A stretch of 32,559 nucleotides of DNA from an uncultured Clostridia bacterium. GTDB taxonomy: Bacteria; Bacillota; Clostridia; Oscillospirales; Ruminococcaceae. Location: contig CAMWMN010000013.1 of NCBI GenBank assembly GCA_947175385.1, forward strand, positions 1 to 32,559, read 5' to 3'. Below, in pieces: positions 23,809-31,039 of the stretch. The position numbers were made by a program, and so were the translations under genes. The notes under the pieces were generated by a model. It worked only from the letters and a program-made list of their open reading frames with translations. It had not been told where the DNA came from and ran no database searches. Numbering within the stretch: position 1 is the first letter of the stretch; every line of letters begins with the position of its first letter.

Positions 23809-23904
23809 GTGATTTTGTTCGGAGTGCCTGTCCGAGGTGAAAAACGAACAAAATAAATATCAAATTTTCGTTAAATGTGACGAGGAGAAATCATGCAAAA
23901 GCAG

Positions 23905-23933
23905 TTGACATTTTTAGAAAAAAATGATATAAT
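23905..23933 (+). promoter_or_regulatory. Consensus promoter P1
   Basis: TTGACA (23905-23910), 17-bp spacer, TATAAT (23928-23933), with TGA directly before the -10 (extended). A full consensus sigma-A promoter driving the secreted-protein gene at 24011. The start would be near 23940, giving a leader of about 70 nt. Confidence 0.9.
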
Positions 23934-24010
23934 ATAAGTGAATCAAAGGTATGGTTAAAACTGTATCTTGATAATTCAATCGATATTAATCACAAAGGGA
24001 CTTGATTACT

Positions 24011-24601
24011 ATGAAGAAATTTAAGAAAATATGTTCTGCTATTGTGGCTGCAATGATGGCGTTGTCAATATCCGTTACCGCAAACGCGGTAGAAATTGAC
24101 ACCAATAATGTCACTGTCGAATACGGTTCCGAAGTTGATGATGGATATGTTTTAGTGTTGGAAGAGGAATTTATCGATGAGGACGGTTGGCTTATCACTA
24201 CGAAAACATATATACGAGATACGCCAAGTGTTCAAGATAGTGATAGGGGTACTCTATCTGCGAAGTGGGAAAAATCCTTTATACTAGATGGTAAATTTCC
24301 CTGGGTTACCATAGCTGTTATGGGTGATTTTTCGTGGGATAGTGTAGCGGACACGGTAACGGTTAGTAATGCAGGGGCATATTGGAGGACAGATGGGGCA
24401 GGGTTGAAGTACATAGATGACAAGTTTGAATCAGCAAGCAACCAAGGCAAGACTTCTCTTTTCGGAAAAAAATATGCCTATGTAAAAGAATCCGTTGAAG
24501 TAGACAGTGGTCAATGGAGGGGCGATAAAACGTTTACCTTTATGGTTGATGTCAATGTGTTGGGCGAAGTACATCAAACTGATAGTTACACATCAAGATA
24601 G
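24011..24601 (+). CDS. Secreted protein of unknown function
   Basis: 196 residues from ATG 24011, 10 nt after AAAGGGA; a TTG nine bases earlier would be too close to it. Residues 1-24 are a Sec signal peptide: KKFKK, a hydrophobic core with Ala/Met/Leu, and ANA before the likely cleavage site. The mature part is about 170 residues, acidic at first (LVLEEEFIDEDGW), then Trp- and Gly-containing beta-type sequence (SAKWEKSFILDG, VMGDFSWDS). No cysteine pairs, anchor or sortase motif, so it is probably released. Family not recognised. A perfect promoter lies upstream and a membrane protein gene follows after 11 nt. Confidence 0.8.
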   Translation: MKKFKKICSAIVAAMMALSISVTANAVEIDTNNVTVEYGSEVDDGYVLVLEEEFIDEDGWLITTKTYIRDTPSVQDSDRGTLSAKWEKSFILDGKFPWVTIAVMGDFSWDSVADTVTVSNAGAYWRTDGAGLKYIDDKFESASNQGKTSLFGKKYAYVKESVEVDSGQWRGDKTFTFMVDVNVLGEVHQTDSYTSR

Positions 24602-24612
24602 GGGGTATAGTT

Positions 24613-25092
24613 ATGATTATTGATACCGAAAAATGCACTGCTCGCGAGGCAACAAAACTGGCTGCAAGAAAGTGGTTCGAAAAGAAATCCGTTCGGTTGA
24701 TTTTAAGCGTCATTGGGTTTGTTGTTATGGCGGTGTTGCTGAATAACCTTGAAACAAGAAGCAGCAACTATTCCGAGATTGAGGTCTTTATCTTGAAAAC
24801 CTCCGTTCTGGCTGTAATGATTTTTTCTGCGGCGGGGCTTGTTTCCAACATTGGTGAATTTACTATGCGGAAATTCGCTGTTTCAGCATGTGTTTCAGCA
24901 CTGATACTCGGCATCGTTTATCCGATTTATGTTTTCCTCTCAAGTGTAATTCTCGCCGAATTAACAATAACAGTACAGCAAGCGGTTGGATACGAGGTTT
25001 TGCAACAGTTTCCGTGTGTTGTCATAGCCTTGGCGATTTCGCTTATCCCCGTGATGGTTTCCGTAATCAGAAGGCGTAAGGCTCAAGCGTAA
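24613..25092 (+). CDS. Four-helix integral membrane protein of unknown function
   Basis: 159 residues. About four hydrophobic helices are visible: residues ~29-45 (LILSVIGFVVMAVLLNN), ~60-80, ~90-115 and ~130-150, with a basic C-terminus (RRRKAQA) predicted to be cytoplasmic. No motif known to me. The Shine-Dalgarno GGGGG lies in the short space after the secreted-protein gene, so both are likely one transcript from P1, ended by the terminator at 25098-25126. The pairing suggests a shared envelope role, but nothing more can be said. Confidence 0.75.
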   Translation: MIIDTEKCTAREATKLAARKWFEKKSVRLILSVIGFVVMAVLLNNLETRSSNYSEIEVFILKTSVLAVMIFSAAGLVSNIGEFTMRKFAVSACVSALILGIVYPIYVFLSSVILAELTITVQQAVGYEVLQQFPCVVIALAISLIPVMVSVIRRRKAQA

Positions 25093-25097
25093 ATTTC

Positions 25098-25126
25098 AAT
25101 CCCTCCCTTAAACGGAGGGATTTTTG
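25098..25126 (+). terminator. Terminator after the membrane protein gene
   Basis: AATCCCTCC (25098-25106) pairs with GGAGGGATT (25114-25122), loop CTTAAAC, T-run 25121-25125. It lies directly after the stop at 25092. Confidence 0.88.
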
Positions 25127-25134
25127 TATATTGC

Positions 25135-25163
25135 TTGACATTTAACTTGAAATTTGGTATAAT
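25135..25163 (+). promoter_or_regulatory. Consensus promoter P2
   Basis: TTGACA (25135-25140), 17-bp spacer, TATAAT (25158-25163), with TGG before the -10. It lies nine bases after the previous T-run, a very compact terminator-promoter junction, and drives the SUKH gene. Confidence 0.9.
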
Positions 25164-25215
25164 GAAATTCGTACACTCACAGACGGAACGAGTGGAGTTA
25201 CAGAAAGGACAGACA

Positions 25216-25743
25216 ATGGACGAGTTTGTAAAATACCTGAACCGAAAAGGCAAAAGCAACTTTGCCAAAGCAACAGACGAGGAAATGAAACAGCTTGAGG
25301 AGTGGGGAAAGGGAAAACTTCCAAAGGAGTTCCTTTACGTCTATCAGAATATGATGCCCACGGGAGTGCTGACAATCAAGGATATTCGCATTTACGGTAT
25401 GGAGCGGATCAAAGCCGAGAATTTTGACTATGTTCCCGGAGCGAATATTTATCCGTTGGGATTATTCACTTTTGCGTCAGCTATGGATGGAGACGCATTC
25501 TGCATAGATTTGAACGACGAAACAGGAAGCGTTTATCAATGTTCCCATTCGCTTTTGTCCGATGAAAACGAGATCATAGTTTACGGCTGCGGCAGAACAA
25601 AGAATCTGCAATTTACTTACGAAAATATTATCGGCTGCTCAAAGAAGATTGCGGACAATTACCGCGAGTTTACCGAGGTGCTTAGAAAAAGAAGAAGTAT
25701 ATCCTATGATGTTGTAAGTTATGCAGCAGATATGTATATATAA
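25216..25743 (+). CDS. SMI1/KNR4 (SUKH) family protein
   Basis: 175 residues from ATG 25216, behind AGAAAGGAC; a longer reading would start inside the promoter. Fits the SUKH fold: ATDEEMKQLEEWGKGKLPKEFLYVYQNMMPTG (about 19-50) at the N-terminus, the middle IYPLGLFTFASAMDGDAFCIDLND (the GD-xFCID strand of the family) and a long terminal helix YREFTEVLRKRRS. In bacteria SUKH proteins are common immunity proteins against contact-dependent or polymorphic toxins; others have unknown roles. Here there is no toxin gene next to it, and it has its own promoter and terminator. Cytoplasmic, no signal peptide. Confidence 0.82.
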   Translation: MDEFVKYLNRKGKSNFAKATDEEMKQLEEWGKGKLPKEFLYVYQNMMPTGVLTIKDIRIYGMERIKAENFDYVPGANIYPLGLFTFASAMDGDAFCIDLNDETGSVYQCSHSLLSDENEIIVYGCGRTKNLQFTYENIIGCSKKIADNYREFTEVLRKRRSISYDVVSYAADMYI

Positions 25744-25751
25744 TAATTTTC

Positions 25752-25777
25752 GTCCCTCACTTTGAGGAGGGATTTTT
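25752..25777 (+). terminator. Terminator of the SUKH gene
   Basis: TCCCTC (25753-25758) pairs with GAGGGA (25767-25772), followed by TTTTT at 25773-25777. It begins 9 nt after the stop codon. Confidence 0.85.
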
Positions 25778-25853
25778 GTTTTCACCGAAACAACTGCCAA
25801 AACACATTCGAAAATTTTGTGCAAATTCACCGCAAATATATTGCCGACTTTTG

Positions 25854-25882
25854 TTGACAAAAGGCTTGAAATATGATATAAT
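25854..25882 (+). promoter_or_regulatory. Consensus promoter P3
   Basis: TTGACA (25854-25859), 17-bp spacer, TATAAT (25877-25882), with TGA before the -10. The predicted start falls at about 25889, which is exactly where the 67-bp duplicated leader begins. Confidence 0.88.
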
Positions 25883-25888
25883 AAAAAC

Positions 25889-25955
25889 AACGTTATATCC
25901 TTACAGCAATTTTGTGTTCAATTCAAATCAACGCAAATTGGGAACTGAAAAGATG
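25889..25955 (+). repeat. 67-bp leader repeat, copy A (upstream of the microprotein)
   Basis: Shares with 30537-30603 three blocks in the same order and overall length: AACGTTATATCCTTACAG (18/18), AAATCAACG, and ATTGGGARCTGAAAAGATG (18/19). It contains a Shine-Dalgarno-like GGGA and an ATG at 25953, but here the ATG is followed by ATA and a TAA stop. Confidence 0.8.
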
Positions 25956-25956
25956 A

Positions 25957-25962
25957 TATAAT
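25957..25962 (+). promoter_or_regulatory. Possible second -10 box (extended) for the microprotein gene
   Basis: TGA-TATAAT at 25954-25962, in a 33-base stretch (25955-25988) that closely matches the -10 and leader start of P1 (23926-23960) with one gap. No good -35 is found 16-18 bases upstream, so it could be a vestige or an extended -10 promoter. Confidence 0.4.
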
Positions 25963-26019
25963 ATCAGTAAAACAAAGTACGGTTACACAGGCACTTTAAC
26001 CAAGAAAGGACTGAACGAT

Positions 26020-26136
26020 ATGAGAAGAAGACCCGCGAGTAGCTTGAACAGGATCCAAAAGATGGTTGCAGTCGGTATTACCGTGATAATGTTGTTGATA
26101 GCCGGTGTTGCTGTGGTAATGCTTGCGTTAATGTGA
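26020..26136 (+). CDS. 38-residue single-helix membrane microprotein
   Basis: ATG 26020 is 9 nt after AGAAAGGA. The product starts MRRRPASSLNRIQKM (positively charged, amphipathic) and continues with one hydrophobic helix rich in Val, Ile, Leu, Met and Ala to the end (about residues 16-38). It would sit in the membrane with its basic N-terminus inside. It has a strong promoter (P3), a good Shine-Dalgarno and its own terminator, so it is probably a real gene despite its size. Possibilities include a small regulatory membrane protein or a type I toxin-like peptide; the sequence does not decide. No antisense RNA gene is evident. Confidence 0.6.
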   Translation: MRRRPASSLNRIQKMVAVGITVIMLLIAGVAVVMLALM

Positions 26137-26157
26137 CGAGCGTAAAGCTAAAGCGTA

Positions 26158-26189
26158 AATCCAACCCGCCCTTTCGGGGGCGGATTTTT
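26158..26189 (+). terminator. Terminator of the microprotein gene
   Basis: CCGCCC (26166-26171) pairs with GGGCGG (26178-26183), extended by ATCC/GGAT with two bulged bases, followed by TTTTT at 26185-26189. It lies about 20 nt after the microprotein stop. Confidence 0.85.
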
Positions 26190-26284
26190 ATTTCCGTGGA
26201 AATAAAAAAGTTTTGAAAATCCCGCAACAATCTAACGGGGATTAGCAGTATATGTGATTTTTTCGTAATTTTCGTGATTAAAGG

Positions 26285-26313
26285 TTGATTTATCCATAAA
26301 AATGTGCTATAAT
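26285..26313 (+). promoter_or_regulatory. Promoter P4 of the RING-GT-Trk operon
   Basis: TTGATT (26285-26290), 17-bp spacer, TATAAT (26308-26313), with TGC before the -10. Leader of about 75 nt before the RING-like gene. The only clear promoter before the run of genes to the window end. Confidence 0.8.
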
Positions 26314-26394
26314 TATATTGAATATCAATTATGCCGCACGGAGATTCACTTAAACGGTTTATTGTGATATTTAAGGATATGAAAGGATAAAACA

Positions 26395-27297
26395 ATGTCT
26401 GAATCAAGATTTGAAAATAAATTATGCCCCGTGTGCCGAAAACGCTTTGGCAAGAACGATGAAATCGTAGTTTGTCCCGATTGCGGAACTCCTCACCACA
26501 GAGCTTGCTGGAACTCCCTGAATCATTGCGGAGTCGAGGAGTTTCACGGTATGAACTATGTCTGGAACGGCAGACTGCCCGATGAGGACGAGCCTGTCAA
26601 GTCCGAAACGGAGGAGTTCGCGGAACATGTTATGAATGTCGCGCAATCCATCAAAGAAGCCGAAAACGACCCTCATCACGCGGAATATCCGAATATTCAC
26701 CCGAACAACACCGAAAATCAACTTTTCAATATGATTGACGACCCGATAATAGACGAGCTTGTCAAGAGCATACAGAACAACGAAAAGGGCGCAGACGGCG
26801 TAAGTATGCGCGAGTTGGCGGCATATTCGGCAACTTCGGTGTGGCATTATGCGCGCGCGTTCGGTACGTTCCGCGATGGAAAGAAACGCAAGGTGTTCTT
26901 TAACTTCTGCAGCGGCTTTTTCGCTCCGCTTTTCCAGTTCTACCGTAAGATGGATTGGTTTGGCATTTTGACAACGTTTCTGATGGTCATTCCGACAATT
27001 GCCGCTATGAAGCTTGCCGGCGGCTCAGCCGCGCAGTCCTCCGACAAAGCGTCTAATCTGCTGCTTCTGGTGAATATCGTGATAGAGGTGCTGTGGTGTC
27101 TTTTTGGGGACTATATCTACTATCGTCACGCAGTGAAGAAAATTTTGAAGATCCGTGCGAATTATGCGGGCGATACCGAGTCGGACGAATATTTTATGGC
27201 TTTGTACGAAAGCGGAAAGCCCTCTTTCGCGAGAGTTGTGTTGGGATTTTTGGGAATCTGGCTGATTGAGGCTTGCGTGGAGCTGATGCTGAAATGA
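26395..27297 (+). CDS. Prokaryotic RING-finger-like membrane protein
   Basis: 300 residues. N-terminal zinc-binding motif: Cys11-x2-Cys14, Cys27-x2-Cys30, His34/His35 and Cys38-Trp, the pattern of the prokaryotic RING-like (treble-clef) family. A charged linker follows (about 60-140). The C-terminal part has about three membrane helices (ILTTFLMVIPTIAAM, LLLVNIVIEVLWCLF, VLGFLGIWLIEACVEL) and resembles DUF2628-type proteins. Proteins of this form occur in Clostridia without known function; ubiquitin-ligase activity should not be assumed. The zinc finger would face the cytoplasm. ATG 26395 behind GAAAGGA; it overlaps the next gene by four bases (ATGA). Confidence 0.8.
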   Translation: MSESRFENKLCPVCRKRFGKNDEIVVCPDCGTPHHRACWNSLNHCGVEEFHGMNYVWNGRLPDEDEPVKSETEEFAEHVMNVAQSIKEAENDPHHAEYPNIHPNNTENQLFNMIDDPIIDELVKSIQNNEKGADGVSMRELAAYSATSVWHYARAFGTFRDGKKRKVFFNFCSGFFAPLFQFYRKMDWFGILTTFLMVIPTIAAMKLAGGSAAQSSDKASNLLLLVNIVIEVLWCLFGDYIYYRHAVKKILKIRANYAGDTESDEYFMALYESGKPSFARVVLGFLGIWLIEACVELMLK

Positions 27298-29144
27298 AAC
27301 AACGGTTAGAGCTGTTCTATGAAACACTGGGCGACCGCGGGATAATGTTCATACTTTATGCGTTTTCTGTGGTGGTGAATACGCTGTTTTCGCTGAGTAT
27401 GGATCTTCCCGCCATTTATCCCGATGAGATAAACACGGCGGGCATAGCGGCGATGTATTCGGGGCACGATTGGTCCGGGCTGCTGCGCGATACGGGGATC
27501 TCCGGAGGGTATATCGGAGCACTGTTCTATGCTCCGATATTCATTGTATTTAACAATCCCTATGCGGCTTATAAGGCTATGTTGGTGGTAAATGCTCTGC
27601 TGATCAGCTTTGTCCCGCTGATTGCCTACTATATGGCGGCGAAATTGGGTGTTCCGCGGCTGCGGTACAAGGTGCTCATCGCCTTATGCTGCGGAATGTA
27701 CGTTTCCTATGTCGCGAACTCAAAATTTATATGGAACGAAACCATCACTTGCCTTATCGGGTGGATATTGGCGCTGTGCCTGTTCACATCGTGGAGCAAA
27801 AAAGACGTTTACTCGCGTATCTCGATGTCGATTCTGCTGGGATTTCTGTGCGCAGTGGCGTATGCCGCGAACGCGCGCCTTATTGCCGAAACGGCGGCGA
27901 TTTTACTTACCGTATTGCTGGCGCGGATCATATTCCGCGAGAAGTTGGTAAATGTGCCGGTGCTTTTGATTTCACTGTGTGTATCGTTTTTCGCGGAGAG
28001 CTTCACTCGAAGGGCGGTTTTAGGATCGGCTTTCGGGGATTCGGGAAACGCGCAGATAATCTCGCCGCATTCCTCAGACGCGAATTTTTTTGGAGTGTTG
28101 TTTTCGCACATATACTCGCTGATGACATCCTCATTGGGGCTGGGGGCGATGGCGGCGGCACTTACGGCGATATTGGTGATCAAGTGGATAAGCGAGGGAA
28201 TAAAGAGCCGCGAACGAACTCTTGAGGACGGAACAAAGGTCTACGAGCCGAACACGCATATGTACAGCGTGCGGATCTCAGTGTTCGCGCTGATGCAATT
28301 TCTGATGGCGGGGTGTACGGCAATATTTTCGGCGCTTTTTACTGTCGGCACGGGTAAGCTCGCCGCAGAATCGACCATATTCGGCAGATACACCGACAAT
28401 ATCGCACCGTTGGCGATTTTCCTTGTTTTGACATTTATCTTCATCTACGGGATCGACCTTAAAAAGCTCTGGCTCGGCGCTGGAATCTACGCCTATGCGT
28501 GTATATGTTTCGCGATTGTCGGATTCCCTATCGTAAGCTGCTCGGAGAACTACTTGCAGTCCTCCGTGCCAGGAATGTTCCCGATTGGGGTAAGCGAGGG
28601 CGCGGAAAGCTCCATCACCGCGATGAGCTATGTGATTATGTCGTCCTGCGTGTTTTCGATGTTCGTGGCATTTATGGTGATTGTGAGCTGCTCGAAAAAG
28701 CACCGCAAGACGCTTATCGGATTCATTATGCTGTGTATGATAAGCTACACCACCGTTTATACGGGGTTTGTGTATCTTCCGCGAGTGGGCAGCGAAAACT
28801 CCGAGAAATGCGAGCCTTACCGTGCGCTGTCCAAGCTGCTGTATAATGACCCGCAGTCGCCGCCAATCGTGGTGTATGGCGAGGACACGTCACTGGCGGC
28901 AACTATTCAGTTTCTAAACCCCAAAGCAAAGGTCGGGATTCTGTCCGCGGGTGAGCGCGTTCCCGAATCGTGTCTTCTCATCACTCCTAATGGTGTTCAA
29001 CTGCCGACTCAGCTTGAATCTCCGCTTGAGGGCGGGTCATACGATTTGGCAGGACGCACCGATAAATACTCGGTTTATGCGTATGGAGAGGCGGCGCGCG
29101 ACTTCATACGATACAATTCCGAGAAAGGGAACACCTCCCAATAA
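27294..29144 (+). CDS. Multi-pass membrane protein, GT-C glycosyltransferase-like
   Basis: 616 residues from ATG 27294, overlapping the RING-gene stop (ATGA). The body has roughly ten to eleven hydrophobic helices and a C-terminal soluble part of about 120 residues. After the first helix comes DLPAIYPDEINTAGIAAMYSG; the acidic Asp-Glu pair in the first outer loop is the position of the catalytic acid motif in GT-C (ArnT/PMT/GT39-like) enzymes, and PYAAYKAMLVVNALL resembles their second helix region. It is therefore probably a lipid-linked sugar transferase of the cell envelope, but the family assignment is by pattern only. It is probably translationally coupled to the RING-like protein. 22 nt to the Trk gene. 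Confidence 0.65.
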   Translation: MKQRLELFYETLGDRGIMFILYAFSVVVNTLFSLSMDLPAIYPDEINTAGIAAMYSGHDWSGLLRDTGISGGYIGALFYAPIFIVFNNPYAAYKAMLVVNALLISFVPLIAYYMAAKLGVPRLRYKVLIALCCGMYVSYVANSKFIWNETITCLIGWILALCLFTSWSKKDVYSRISMSILLGFLCAVAYAANARLIAETAAILLTVLLARIIFREKLVNVPVLLISLCVSFFAESFTRRAVLGSAFGDSGNAQIISPHSSDANFFGVLFSHIYSLMTSSLGLGAMAAALTAILVIKWISEGIKSRERTLEDGTKVYEPNTHMYSVRISVFALMQFLMAGCTAIFSALFTVGTGKLAAESTIFGRYTDNIAPLAIFLVLTFIFIYGIDLKKLWLGAGIYAYACICFAIVGFPIVSCSENYLQSSVPGMFPIGVSEGAESSITAMSYVIMSSCVFSMFVAFMVIVSCSKKHRKTLIGFIMLCMISYTTVYTGFVYLPRVGSENSEKCEPYRALSKLLYNDPQSPPIVVYGEDTSLAATIQFLNPKAKVGILSAGERVPESCLLITPNGVQLPTQLESPLEGGSYDLAGRTDKYSVYAYGEAARDFIRYNSEKGNTSQ

Positions 29145-29166
29145 AACGCAAAGAAGGTAATATCAA

Positions 29167-30531
29167 ATGCCTGTATTCAAGAAGCAGAGTAAACGATTTT
29201 CGCCGTCACGAATCCTTGTATTGGGTTTTCTGGCGATTATCGCGGTGGGGACACTTCTGTTGTGTCTGCCGATTTCCTCAAAATCACGCGAGTTTACGCC
29301 CGTTTTTGACTGTCTGTTTACCGCAACCTCGGCAAGCTGCGTTACCGGACTGTCTGTTTACGATACGTGGACGCATTGGTCGCTGTTCGGGCAGATAATC
29401 ATCGCGCTGATGATTCAAATCGGCGGATTAGGATTCGTTACCATTATCACGTTTTTCAACGTTGCAGCAGGCAAGAAGCTTGGCTACCGCACGTTGAAAA
29501 ACGCGGCGGGTGACCTCTCCGAGAGCAGCTTTGAGGGCGGAAAGCGAATCTTTATCCGCATTATGAAGTACAGCTTTATTTTTGAGGGAATCGGCGCAGC
29601 GGTGTTGGCAGCGGTGCTTATCCCGGGTCACGGAATCTACGGCGCATGGATGGGAATATTTATGAGCATTTCGGCATTCTGCAACGCGGGCTTTGACTTG
29701 ATGGGAATGGAGGGCGCGGGCACAAGTCTTATCGCCTGTCAAGGAAACCCCGTGGTGCTGATTACGCTGTCGCTGTTGATTATAGTGGGCGGGTTGGGCT
29801 TTATTGTTTGGGAGAACTTCCTTAACATAAGAACGCGTAAAAAGCTCACCCTCCATACCACCGTGGTGCTGATTATGACGGGTATCCTGGTGGTAAGCGG
29901 AACGGTGTTCTATATGATCGCTGAGGGCGGCAATCCCAAGACTATGGGTGAAATGTCGTTCGGCGAAAAACTGCTGAACTCGTTTTTCTCGTCCGTTTCG
30001 GCAAGAACGGCGGGATTCGACAGTATCGGAATGTCCGACACCTCGGAATTTTCGCAGCTCGGCACGATAATGCTGATGTTTGTGGGCGCGGCTCCCGGCT
30101 CTACGGGCGGCGGAATCAAGGTCACTACACTGATGGTAATGATAATGACGGTGGTTTCGTATATGCGCAACAAAAATGATGTGGAGCTGTTGGGGCACAA
30201 GCTCGACAAGCTGACTATCTACCGCACATTGGTAATTTCGGTGTTGTCGCTGTTTGCAGTGGGAGTTTGCTTTGTGGCGCTGTATTTCTCAATGCCCGTG
30301 AATACCGAGGCGGGCGCGGTTCAGTGCTTGTTTGACGCGGTAAGCGCGTTCTCCACTGCGGGATTGTCGGCTGGCGCGACCGCGCTTACGGGAATCGCGG
30401 GGAAGATACTGCTTATCTTTACGATGTTTATCGGCAGAATAGGACCTGTGTCGCTGGTAATGTCGCTTGTATTGAACAGCCAGAAACGCAAGAACATTGT
30501 CGTTCCCGACGGGCAGATTTTGATAGGATAA
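29167..30531 (+). CDS. TrkH/KtrB family potassium uptake channel subunit
   Basis: 454 residues, typical for KtrB. The four pore repeats with their filter glycines are visible: CVTGLS (58-63), CNAGFD (172-177), TAGFD (281-285) and TAGLS (397-401), each after a short pore helix. The conserved SxxPGSTGGGIKVTT segment (GAAPGSTGGGIK, 307-318) follows the third. It moves K+ (with Na+ in some systems) across the membrane and normally requires a cytoplasmic RCK regulatory subunit (KtrA/TrkA); no such gene follows here. ATG 29167 behind GAAGG. The intergenic space to the next gene is almost wholly the 67-bp repeat copy B. Confidence 0.93.
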   Translation: MPVFKKQSKRFSPSRILVLGFLAIIAVGTLLLCLPISSKSREFTPVFDCLFTATSASCVTGLSVYDTWTHWSLFGQIIIALMIQIGGLGFVTIITFFNVAAGKKLGYRTLKNAAGDLSESSFEGGKRIFIRIMKYSFIFEGIGAAVLAAVLIPGHGIYGAWMGIFMSISAFCNAGFDLMGMEGAGTSLIACQGNPVVLITLSLLIIVGGLGFIVWENFLNIRTRKKLTLHTTVVLIMTGILVVSGTVFYMIAEGGNPKTMGEMSFGEKLLNSFFSSVSARTAGFDSIGMSDTSEFSQLGTIMLMFVGAAPGSTGGGIKVTTLMVMIMTVVSYMRNKNDVELLGHKLDKLTIYRTLVISVLSLFAVGVCFVALYFSMPVNTEAGAVQCLFDAVSAFSTAGLSAGATALTGIAGKILLIFTMFIGRIGPVSLVMSLVLNSQKRKNIVVPDGQILIG

Positions 30532-30536
30532 AGATA

Positions 30537-30603
30537 AACGTTATATCCTTACAGAAAATCGCGCTTGACTAAAATCAACGTTTTATTGGGAGCTGAAAAG
30601 ATG
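30537..30603 (+). repeat. 67-bp leader repeat, copy B (before the 144-residue gene)
   Basis: Begins 6 bases after the Trk gene stop and ends with the ATG of the next gene, filling the gap. It matches copy A (25889-25955) in three blocks and in length. Copy B carries GGGAG then CTGAAAAG before a functional ATG. AACGTT occurs at both 30537 and 30577. No promoter is evident upstream. Confidence 0.8.
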
Positions 30604-31035
30604 GAGAGTTATATTAACATAAACGATAGGGTTCTCGGAGAGTTAAACGGTCGCGACTGCATTTTTATTGATAAGGTAACATTTGAAGATGTTGCAGGCT
30701 TGACGTTTGAGGGCGAAATCAGCGGTTGGCTTGCGTCAAAAATCCGAGAGGAGAAGTGGATTCCGTATAAGCTGATGTTCAAAGGAGTTATTTCGCACTT
30801 CGTCTGCGAACTGGATACCTATGAAAGCCTGATGGGATTTGTCGGGTGCAGCGACTTTGCGATAATCGAGAACAGCGAAATGATGTCAAAAATCCCGATT
30901 CGCAGTGATTATGACAAATCTCGGTATAAGCATTTTCGGGTGTTTACCTATGACTATGTGTTTGATATTCTCGCCGAGAGCTATGAGCTTGCGGCAGACT
31001 TGGATAAGGCAAAGCCAATAGGGAATGGGGGATAA
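30601..31035 (+). CDS. Conserved-type hypothetical protein, 144 residues
   Basis: Start ATG 30601 (MESYININDRVLGELNGRD), 10 nt after GGGAG. A TTG 36 bases earlier lies inside the 67-bp leader repeat and lacks a Shine-Dalgarno. Soluble, no signal peptide or membrane segment, mildly acidic, aromatic-rich (FEGEISGWLASKIREEKWIPYKLMFKGVISHFVCELDTYESL). Not recognised by family. It ends 4 nt before the trmN6 start, so it is in the same transcript. The position under a repeated leader suggests that it may have moved with its leader. Confidence 0.7.
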   Translation: MESYININDRVLGELNGRDCIFIDKVTFEDVAGLTFEGEISGWLASKIREEKWIPYKLMFKGVISHFVCELDTYESLMGFVGCSDFAIIENSEMMSKIPIRSDYDKSRYKHFRVFTYDYVFDILAESYELAADLDKAKPIGNGG

Positions 31036-31039
31036 ATCA

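Noticed and set aside
26218-26249. AATCCC/GGGATT inverted repeat as a second terminator after the microprotein gene
   Set aside because: No T-run follows and the long loop makes it weak; a proper terminator lies just upstream.
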